Shown in pieces: positions 7,329-13,147 of a stretch of DNA of 13,147 nucleotides. The notes below the pieces were generated by a model that ran no database searches, had not been told where the DNA came from, and worked only from the letters and a program-made list of their open reading frames with translations. Position numbers and translations under genes: made by a program. Within the stretch, counting starts at the first letter, position 1, and each line of letters starts with the position of its first letter. The DNA is from JAWVZH01 sp033722295 (GTDB taxonomy: Bacteria > Bacteroidota > Bacteroidia > Chitinophagales > Saprospiraceae), in the NCBI GenBank assembly GCA_033722295.1, contig JAWVZH010000089.1:1-13147 (forward strand). Reading direction: 5' to 3'.

Positions 7329-7655
7329 TCATTCGTAAGATTTGTAAGTTTCAAGTAACTGAGCATATTCTTCTGACTTGATGAAGTCCCGGTAATGGTC
7401 ATAATAGTCATCATGCGTCGATATAGAAAGATCTACGATCTGTACGTCTGTTTCCTTCGGGGTAATTAACAGAAAAGCAACGATCAGCATGGGCAGGAGT
7501 ACTGCTGCTACTTTCATTATCCGCTGCATATATAATCTTCGTTTTAACGAAGTATCCAGCTGATGTTCCAGCCGCTGCCAAAGCTCTGATGGAACCTCAG
7601 ATCTACGGTTTTGCGCCTGGTCTTTATAGAGTTGATCAAGTTTACGATGATCCAT
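7329..7655 (-). CDS. Small single-pass membrane protein, putative anti-sigma factor
   Basis: No family is recognised by motif. The 108 residues have a charged cytoplasmic N-terminal part (1-46), including 'EVPSELWQRLEHQL', a pattern common at the start of small Bacteroidota anti-sigma-like proteins. One membrane helix follows at about 47-64, then an acidic, tyrosine-rich 44-residue outer tail ('HDDYYDHYRDF'). The start overlaps the end of the ECF sigma gene by 14 bases, so the two are translated as a pair, the usual arrangement of sigma and cognate anti-sigma factors. It has neither the zinc-binding HxxxCxxC of ZAS anti-sigma factors nor a FecR domain, and the outer tail is too short for a sensor domain. 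The role is inferred from position, size and topology. It ends 4 bases from the convergent acyltransferase gene. Confidence 0.7.
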   Translation of the reverse strand: MDHRKLDQLYKDQAQNRRSEVPSELWQRLEHQLDTSLKRRLYMQRIMKVAAVLLPMLIVAFLLITPKETDVQIVDLSISTHDDYYDHYRDFIKSEEYAQLLETYKSYE

Positions 7656-8190
7656 TTCCGAAATCTTTTTGTCTGTTTAGCTCAATTAATTCTGCCAGTC
7701 TTTTTCTGGCCTGGATGAGTTGTGATTTTGAAGTGTTGATACTGACATCCAGCATTTCTGCGATCTCACGATGTTTATATCCCTCGATCACGTATAGATT
7801 AAATACAGTTCGATAACCGTCAGGCAAATAATCAAGTAAATTGAGGATATCCTTTTCTAATAATCGATCTATCGCAAGAGGAGATCTTTCAGGATGATCT
7901 GGCAGGTTTTCGAGAGGTATCGATTCAATTTTCTTTTTACGGAGTGCCATCAGGCAAGTATTGATGACAATTCGTTTCATCCATCCTTCAAAGCTTCCCT
8001 CTCCGCTATATGAACTGATCTTCTTGAAGATGGTAAAGAAGGCACTGATCATAGCATCTTCGGCTTCATCATTCTTTCGAAAATAACGATGACACATGGA
8101 GAGGAAGAGCGGTGCATATCTTTGATAGAGCGCCTTTTGGGCTTGCCGGTCATTTTTCTTACATGCCTTTACCAACTCGTGCAACTCCAC
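7642..8190 (-). CDS. ECF-type RNA polymerase sigma factor
   Basis: A two-domain sigma-70-family factor that redirects RNA polymerase to a small regulon. Numbering from the GTG at 8190, region 2 spans about 5-85: 'NDRQAQKALYQRYAPLFLSM', 'CHRYFRKNDEAEDAMISAFF' (the -10 recognition/core-binding helix), and 'GSFEGWMKRIVINTCLMALR'. Region 4 spans about 112-168: 'LLDYLPDGYRTVFNLYVIEG' and a helix-turn-helix, 'HREIAEMLDVSINTSKSQLI'. A TTG at 8226 would add 12 residues but lies inside a perfect -7 promoter box on this strand, so it should be upstream of the transcript start. The GTG gives the usual ECF length (182 aa) and N-terminus. The downstream gene overlaps by 14 bases and encodes a small membrane protein, the likely anti-sigma partner. 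It is divergent from the phosphatase-like lipoprotein gene. Confidence 0.93.
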   Translation of the reverse strand: MELHELVKACKKNDRQAQKALYQRYAPLFLSMCHRYFRKNDEAEDAMISAFFTIFKKISSYSGEGSFEGWMKRIVINTCLMALRKKKIESIPLENLPDHPERSPLAIDRLLEKDILNLLDYLPDGYRTVFNLYVIEGYKHREIAEMLDVSINTSKSQLIQARKRLAELIELNRQKDFGNGSS

Positions 8191-8223
8191 TGATGTTAGT
8201 TTGATTATCTTTGCGTTCGTTTT

Positions 8224-8231
8224 CAAAAGTA
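8224..8231 (-). promoter_or_regulatory. Bacteroidota -7 box of the ECF sigma gene
   Basis: Read on the minus strand this is TACTTTTG, an exact match to the phylum's -7 consensus TAnnTTTG. TTCG (plus-strand 8249-8252) lies 17 bases upstream and is only a partial match to the -33 TTTG. Transcription would begin near 8217-8221, about 30 bases before the GTG at 8190, leaving the TTG at 8226 untranscribed. The -33 element is weak, so this is moderate evidence. Confidence 0.55.
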
Positions 8232-8276
8232 CGGTGTTTGCCTGAGTTCGAACATCTGAATATAAGATGCAGCTTT

Positions 8277-8900
8277 ATGATATTCTGGCGTATACAACTG
8301 ATCTTTTTTGGCGTTCTGATCATCCTTAATACGAGTTGTCAGGATGACTATCAGAAAGTTGGTCAGATCGATGTATTTACCTATGACTCCCCGATCGTGG
8401 ATATTCTAAATGACACAATATTCCTCAGGGACAAAAGAAAGATTCATATAAGAGGCATAAACTCAGGCGGCTATAAGCATCTTGTTCTTATAAATCATGT
8501 TGAAACCGATACTATTGGTCTGGACCCCGGCCTGAGTACTTTGGGTTTGAGGAGGGCTGACGAGTTGACTCGTCTCTGGAGTAATACGCCTATCAGGGAT
8601 TTTTATATATCTCATTATCGGCGCACTTACTTGAGCATTCTGCCTTTAAGTAAGAGCATTGACGCAGAGATTTTTAGATATGAACCTGGAGACCAAAATC
8701 TTTTTGCCGAATTGCTCCTCAGGGATGAGCCCGGTACCGCATTCATTGTCGGACATAATGAAACTCTGCCCACACTGCTCGAGTTTCTCACCCAAGGACG
8801 ACGCATAAGTTTTGATTTTAAGGACAATGATTATATCATCATTGCATCTATATTGGACGATGTAGTATCCAGTTTGCACAAACTCAAATATCTTCCATGA
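8277..8900 (+). CDS. Lipoprotein with a degenerate histidine-phosphatase fold
   Basis: The ATG at 8277 gives 207 residues with a lipoprotein signal (hydrophobic 6-18, lipobox NTSC with C21), so the protein is predicted to be membrane-anchored outside the cytoplasm. An open frame extends back to 8211, but that addition would bury the signal peptide. The rest resembles the histidine-phosphatase (phosphoglycerate mutase-like) superfamily. 'LVLINHVETD' (69-78) stands where 'LVRHGETD' is usual, followed by 'DPGLSTLGLRRADELTRLW'. 'YISHYRRTYLS' (110-120) supplies a phosphate-binding arginine, and 'FIVGHNETLPTLLEF' the second histidine (H160). The first arginine of the RHG motif is Asn73, while H74, R115 and H160 are kept, so catalysis is doubtful. 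The last codons overlap the valS start by 4 bases (ATGA), coupling the two. Residues 22-65 before the fold are unassigned. Confidence 0.82.
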   Translation: MIFWRIQLIFFGVLIILNTSCQDDYQKVGQIDVFTYDSPIVDILNDTIFLRDKRKIHIRGINSGGYKHLVLINHVETDTIGLDPGLSTLGLRRADELTRLWSNTPIRDFYISHYRRTYLSILPLSKSIDAEIFRYEPGDQNLFAELLLRDEPGTAFIVGHNETLPTLLEFLTQGRRISFDFKDNDYIIIASILDDVVSSLHKLKYLP

Positions 8901-11524
8901 CGCTTGATCAACAATATGAAGCATCGAAAGTAGAATCCCGGTGGTATGAGCACTGGGAGAATAAGGGATATTTCAGATCTGTACCCGATGACAGGGAACC
9001 ATATACCATCCTCATTCCACCTCCCAATGTTACGGGTGTATTGCATATGGGACATATGCTTAATAATACTATACAGGATGTTCTCATACGACGGGCTAGA
9101 CTTCAGGGGAAAAATGCGTGTTGGGTACCCGGTATGGATCATGCTTCTATAGCCACGGAAGCTAAAGTGGTCAAGCATTTGAGAAGCAAGGGGATAAAAA
9201 AGTCTGATCTATCCAGAGAAGAGTTTCTGGAATACGCCTGGGCGTGGAAGGAAGAATACGGTGGAAAGATACTCGATCAACTAAAAAAACTGGGTGCTTC
9301 CTGTGATTGGGAAAGGACAGCCTTTACGATGGATGAGATAAGATCAAGGGCTGTATTCAAGGTATTTGTAGATCTTTATAACAAAGGATATCTGTATCGC
9401 AAGAAAAGGATGGTAAACTGGGACCCGGAAGCTCAGACGGTGCTTTCAAATGAGGAAGTCATTTATCATAATGAGAGTGCCGGACTTTATCACGTAGAAT
9501 ACAAGGTTGAAGATAGCGATGAAAAGATAGTCATTGCCACAACCCGCCCTGAGACTATCCTGGGTGATACTGCTATTGCTGTTCATCCAGATGATCCTCG
9601 ATGGCAACATCTGAAGGGTAAGAGGGCTATTGTTCCCATGGTGGATCGTCCTGTCCCTATTATAATGGACGACTATGTCGATCGGGAATTCGGAACTGGT
9701 GCTCTGAAGGTGACTCCTGCTCACGATGTTAACGACTACGAAATAGGATTGAGACATGATCTTGAGATAATCGAAGTCCTTAATCCTGACGGGACAATGA
9801 GTCAAGCTGCTGAGTTGTTTATAGGTCTGGACCGGGAAGCTGCACGCAAAGAAGCTATTGAGTTTTTGACTGAGAAAGGATATCTGATCAAGGAGGAAGA
9901 ACTTGAGCATAATGTTGGAAGGTCTGAACGTACGAATGTGATAGTTGAACCGCGACTTTCATTGCAGTGGTATGTCAATATGCCTGAATTGGCAAAACGG
10001 GCCCATGAAGCCGTAATGACTGATGAAGTAGAGTTCTTCCCGAAAAAACAGAAGAATATATACGATCATTGGATGAAAAACATTCGAGATTGGTGTATTT
10101 CCCGTCAGTTGTGGTGGGGACACAGGATCCCTGCATGGTATTATAAGGAAGATGTGTTCGTTGCTGAGACGGCTGAGGAGGCGCTATTACAAGCAAGACA
10201 AAAGTATGGTGGAGCTATACAATTAAGTGATCTCAGACAGGATGAGGATGTACTTGATACCTGGTTTTCATCCTGGCTTTGGCCTATAAGTGTATTCAAT
10301 GGTTTTGAAGAGCAAGTGGAGATCGATTATTACTATCCGACCTCGGTTGTTGTTACAGGTTGGGATATCATCTTCCTGTGGATAGCAAGAATGATCATGG
10401 CCGGCTATGAATGGAAGGGTGAGCGGCCTTTCGATCATGTATATTTTACTGGTATGGTTCGTGATAAGAAGAGGAGAAAGATGTCAAAATCATTGGGCAA
10501 CTCACCTGACGCCCTGGAACTTATCAAGAATTACGGTGCAGATGGCGTAAGATTTGGAATGCTCAGTTGTTCGCCTGCAGGTGGAGATCTTTTGTTTGAC
10601 GAAAAGTTGTGTAAACAGGGCCGAAACTTCGCCAATAAGCTTTGGAATGCCCTCAGGCTGATAAAAGGTTGGACTGTTGATAGCAAAACCGAGGCTCTTC
10701 CGGAACAGACTTTCGCTTTGAAGTGGATGACTTCTTTGACAAATAATGTCATTGCACGACTCGAATCAGATTATGAACAATATCGCCTTTCCGAAGGATT
10801 GATTCGGCTTTATACCTTTTCGTGGACGGACTTTTGTTCGTGGTTTCTGGAAACAATGAAGCCTGCCGATGGAAAAGTGGCTCCTGAGGTTCTTGATGAA
10901 GTGATCAAGATATTTGAAAACATTTGTAGGATCCTACATCCATTTATGCCGTTTCTTACAGAGGAGATATGGCATCACCTCGGTGAAAGAAATGGTAAGG
11001 ATCTGATCATCGCTCAATATCCCGAGGCAGGGAAGGTCGATCGAAAGGTCTTGGAGTATTACGACATACTCAAAGATGTTACTACGGCCATAAGGGATAT
11101 TAGAAATAAGAAGCAGATCAAGCCAAAAGATGAGTTAAATCTCTACATACATGAGAATGCTCAGGCCGAACAGTTGATGGATACAGAGGGATTTAAGGAG
11201 AACCTTATTAAACTCGCCGTATTGCATAGTGTAGATTTATGTGAGGAAGAGCCTGAGAATACGATGTCCTTTCTATCAGGCACCTATAAATTCTATCTAG
11301 AACTGAACTTTGAGATCGACGTCGAGGCAGAGCTTGAGAGATTACAGGGTGAGCTTCAGTACACGCGAGGATTTTTAGCTTCTGTAGAGAAGAAATTGAA
11401 GAATGAAAGATTTGTTGACAATGCGCCTCCAGCAGTTGTTGAAAGAGAAAGAAAAAAGAAGGAGGATGCCGAAAAGAAGATCGGTATACTTGAAGCTTCT
11501 ATACAGGATTTACAAAAGAGGTAA
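8897..11524 (+). CDS. valS: Valine--tRNA ligase
   Basis: A class I aminoacyl-tRNA synthetase charging tRNA-Val in the cytoplasm and hydrolysing mischarged Thr-tRNA. All 875 residues are present, a normal length. The catalytic signatures are HMGH at 50-53 ('PPPNVTGVLHMGH') and KMSKS at 528-532 ('RRKMSKSLGN'). The editing (CP1) insertion covers roughly 200-345, with 'IATTRPETILGDTAIAVHPD' and 'GTGALKVTPAHDVNDYEIGL' as its conserved segments. The anticodon-binding domain spans about 600-750, and the C-terminal coiled coil that clamps the tRNA about 810-875 ('VEAELERLQGEL', 'VVERERKKKEDAEKKI'). The ATG overlaps the stop of the upstream phosphatase-like lipoprotein gene by 4 bases, so translation is probably coupled to it. 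No T-box or leader is visible. A strong terminator follows the stop. Confidence 0.99.
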   Translation: MTLDQQYEASKVESRWYEHWENKGYFRSVPDDREPYTILIPPPNVTGVLHMGHMLNNTIQDVLIRRARLQGKNACWVPGMDHASIATEAKVVKHLRSKGIKKSDLSREEFLEYAWAWKEEYGGKILDQLKKLGASCDWERTAFTMDEIRSRAVFKVFVDLYNKGYLYRKKRMVNWDPEAQTVLSNEEVIYHNESAGLYHVEYKVEDSDEKIVIATTRPETILGDTAIAVHPDDPRWQHLKGKRAIVPMVDRPVPIIMDDYVDREFGTGALKVTPAHDVNDYEIGLRHDLEIIEVLNPDGTMSQAAELFIGLDREAARKEAIEFLTEKGYLIKEEELEHNVGRSERTNVIVEPRLSLQWYVNMPELAKRAHEAVMTDEVEFFPKKQKNIYDHWMKNIRDWCISRQLWWGHRIPAWYYKEDVFVAETAEEALLQARQKYGGAIQLSDLRQDEDVLDTWFSSWLWPISVFNGFEEQVEIDYYYPTSVVVTGWDIIFLWIARMIMAGYEWKGERPFDHVYFTGMVRDKKRRKMSKSLGNSPDALELIKNYGADGVRFGMLSCSPAGGDLLFDEKLCKQGRNFANKLWNALRLIKGWTVDSKTEALPEQTFALKWMTSLTNNVIARLESDYEQYRLSEGLIRLYTFSWTDFCSWFLETMKPADGKVAPEVLDEVIKIFENICRILHPFMPFLTEEIWHHLGERNGKDLIIAQYPEAGKVDRKVLEYYDILKDVTTAIRDIRNKKQIKPKDELNLYIHENAQAEQLMDTEGFKENLIKLAVLHSVDLCEEEPENTMSFLSGTYKFYLELNFEIDVEAELERLQGELQYTRGFLASVEKKLKNERFVDNAPPAVVERERKKKEDAEKKIGILEASIQDLQKR

Positions 11525-11535
11525 AAAAATATATT

Positions 11536-11570
11536 AAAAAAGCCGCTTTGATCATCAAAGCGGCTTTTTT
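11536..11570. terminator. Bidirectional intrinsic terminator between valS and the T9SS cargo gene
   Basis: GCCGCTTTGAT at 11542-11552 is the exact reverse complement of ATCAAAGCGGC at 11554-11564, around a single central C, so the real loop opens a few pairs. Six A's precede and six T's follow, giving a U-tract on either strand. It sits 12 bases after the valS stop and 27 bases after the stop of the convergent gene, serving both. Confidence 0.92.
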
Positions 11571-11596
11571 ATTGTCAAAGGACATTAATGTCAGGT

Positions 11597-13147
11597 CTAA
11601 TGTTGAACATTAACCGTTCGCGTCTTGAACCCTTCATCAGTAAATATTTTCAAGAGGTATTCACCATTAGCGAGTCCTGAAACATTATACCTGAGTGTTT
11701 CACTTCCCACGTTTTGTTTATCCTCTTTAAAGATCAATTTTCCATCCATCGACCACATGCCTATGGTGATATCTGAAGCCTCTTCAAGGTCGACCTCCAC
11801 ATTCATGTTATGGTCAACAGGGTTTGGATATACGGTCAAGGCATTATCAGCCAACTCTATATCATCGTTACTGTTGGTTTGAGTACCATGGAGTTGAGCT
11901 AATGGCACGAGATCATAACCAAAACCGATACTTGAGAATTCACCAGTGTTTCCTACATCTAGCATGGCAGCGTATCTGGGTTCACCGATTGAGTCCTGAA
12001 GAAAGACCGTAGCTCCATAGTCAAGGTTTTGAGCAGCCGCCAAGAAAGCTGGGGCGGGAGCAGCAAGGTCATCTGTATATTCTATCATTACAATGTACTC
12101 TTTACCTGCCTCCAAAACCAGGTCGGAAGGGTCTGTCCATGGATCCAGAGTCACATCGATCAGGGCATTATTGTAGTTTTCATTTCCAACAATAGTATAG
12201 CTGCCGATCCCTCTTCTGGTTCTTTCGGACTCTTGAGACAGGGCATCGCCATTCTCATCATTCCACTCATATAGCCAGATAAAAAGTTCTCTTCCCGCTA
12301 CAGCTGAACGATCACCATCATTGAAGATAAGCCCCATCCTTACGAAGTCTGCTTTAAATCCGTTCTGTCTTGCTATATAATGACATCCATAAGCGAAAGT
12401 GTTGTCTGCAGCAGGTGCAACTGACCTCGTCGCACCGAGATCTTTAGCAAAAAAGTCTTCTGTGATATTGAAGCTGAACATGGTTTGATTATTGGATGGA
12501 TCGATGTCAACGCTGTCAGAGCTCAAGGTGTAAAGACCATTATAAGTCCCTATATCAGCTGGTGGCATGAATTCTCCAAATATTTCATTCTCAGCCAATG
12601 AATCTACGCCTATGGTACCGTACATTTTATCAGCTGAATAGATCTCCATATTTTGCGGATTCCTGACGGATACATTCAGATTTACGCCAGTAGCAGCTTC
12701 GCCACCTACATTCTGAATGTCATGGAGAAAACGCATGGTTCCAGCATGTCCAGATGGTACCTGAGCATCTGAAGGAATAGCAAAGAAGTTTTTATTGGCC
12801 CTGAGGTCCGTTCCACCTCTTTCTATAAGTTGAATATCATCCAGCACCCAGAAATAAAAATCCTGTCCGTAGGTGAATTTGATTCTGAAATTAGCTTGTC
12901 CGGCTGCATTAGGAATTGGTATAGTAATCTGATTGTTCAATGAAGCTTGATTAACCATCAGATCCGGATTGGCCTCAATAGGATCAGACCATGTATTGCC
13001 ATCATCGAATGAGTAACTGACGGATGTTCTAAAAGTGGCACCCGTAGCCAGATTCAAGTGGCGAACCAATTGATTAAATCTCACAGATACTCCACCTGTA
13101 ACTCCGGAGAGGTCTATTCTGGGACTCACCAGATCACAGATAAACTG
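11597..13147 (-). CDS. T9SS-secreted multi-domain protein with type A sorting domain (5' end outside window)
   Basis: The 3' part (516 codons plus stop) of a large secreted or cell-surface protein of unknown function. The frame is open to the last base of the window; a GTG at 13129 is internal. The visible order is: a jelly-roll or MAM/lectin-like segment to about residue 110 ('SVSYSFDDGNTW', 'FWVLDDIQLIERGG'); a CARDB-like beta domain to about 225 ('QNVGGEAATGVNLNVSVRNP'); a beta-rich, acidic domain to about 425; and the type A Por secretion tail in the last ~85 residues ('LTVYPNPVDHNMNVEVDLEE', 'MWSMDGKLIF', 'VSGLANGEYLLKIFTDEG'). That tail directs passage through the outer membrane by the type IX system and is normally cleaved with anchoring or release. 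No catalytic motif is visible in this part, so any enzymatic domain must lie upstream. Confidence 0.9.
   Translation of the reverse strand, partial: QFICDLVSPRIDLSGVTGGVSVRFNQLVRHLNLATGATFRTSVSYSFDDGNTWSDPIEANPDLMVNQASLNNQITIPIPNAAGQANFRIKFTYGQDFYFWVLDDIQLIERGGTDLRANKNFFAIPSDAQVPSGHAGTMRFLHDIQNVGGEAATGVNLNVSVRNPQNMEIYSADKMYGTIGVDSLAENEIFGEFMPPADIGTYNGLYTLSSDSVDIDPSNNQTMFSFNITEDFFAKDLGATRSVAPAADNTFAYGCHYIARQNGFKADFVRMGLIFNDGDRSAVAGRELFIWLYEWNDENGDALSQESERTRRGIGSYTIVGNENYNNALIDVTLDPWTDPSDLVLEAGKEYIVMIEYTDDLAAPAPAFLAAAQNLDYGATVFLQDSIGEPRYAAMLDVGNTGEFSSIGFGYDLVPLAQLHGTQTNSNDDIELADNALTVYPNPVDHNMNVEVDLEEASDITIGMWSMDGKLIFKEDKQNVGSETLRYNVSGLANGEYLLKIFTDEGFKTRTVNVQH

Noticed and set aside
8211..8276. 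N-terminal extension of the phosphatase-like lipoprotein from a TTG at 8211
   Set aside because: It would place 22 charged residues before the lipoprotein signal and overlap the sigma promoter; the ATG at 8277 gives a normal signal peptide.
8267..8329. Small plus-strand frame of about 20 codons (MQLYDILAYT...)
   Set aside because: It is out of frame within the start of the lipoprotein gene, with no ribosome-binding site or recognisable product.
1..13147. tRNA or rRNA genes, CRISPR arrays, insertion sequences, prophage or defence genes
   Set aside because: No cloverleaf-like sequence, regularly spaced repeats, transposase or integrase motifs, or phage proteins were found; the window is almost fully occupied by housekeeping and envelope genes.

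Overview
The window looks like the chromosome of a free-living member of the Bacteroidota. Supporting signs are a type IX secretion (Por-type) C-terminal sorting domain, a Bacteroidota-style LptD, an MlaD-family protein with the lineage's C-terminal 'NPKRY..VSVFG' ending, a DUF6438 lipoprotein, a small ECF sigma/membrane-protein pair, and a TAnnTTTG-type -7 promoter box. Protein style (asparagine- and serine-rich envelope proteins, a propeptide-like domain) is compatible with Saprospiria, but that placement is a guess. Start codons are often TTG or GTG and Shine-Dalgarno sequences are poor, both usual in this phylum. No mobile element, CRISPR array, tRNA or rRNA was seen.

Layout. 1-289 (+) is the 3' end of murB (peptidoglycan precursor synthesis). 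347-2469 (-) is a two-gene operon: a SPOR-tailed N-acetylmuramoyl-L-alanine amidase followed, with a 4-base overlap, by an MlaD-family lipid-transport protein. Divergent from it, 2544-5264 (+) is lptD, the outer-membrane LPS-insertion barrel. 5289-5999 (-) encodes a DUF6438 lipoprotein with an extra C-terminal domain. 6101-7324 (+) is a FemAB/GNAT-like acyltransferase. 7329-8190 (-) is an ECF sigma factor followed by a tiny single-pass membrane protein, probably its anti-sigma factor. 8277-11524 (+) is a lipoprotein with a degenerate histidine-phosphatase fold that overlaps valS by 4 bases. A strong bidirectional terminator at 11536-11570 separates valS from 11597-13147 (-), the 3' part of a large T9SS-secreted protein that runs off the window.

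How the genes fit together. The left half is an envelope-building neighbourhood: precursor synthesis (MurB), cell-wall cleavage (amidase), lipid traffic (MlaD-like) and LPS insertion (LptD). The amidase/MlaD/LptD arrangement recurs in Bacteroidota as far as I recall. The right half combines envelope stress-type regulation (ECF sigma plus membrane partner), two lipoproteins of uncertain job, and translation (ValS). I see no clear new multi-gene system. The best leads are the degenerate phosphatase lipoprotein translationally coupled to valS, the DUF6438 lipoprotein with a protease-propeptide-like tail, the single-disulfide candidate in LptD, and the six-codon upstream reading frame at the lptD TTG start.
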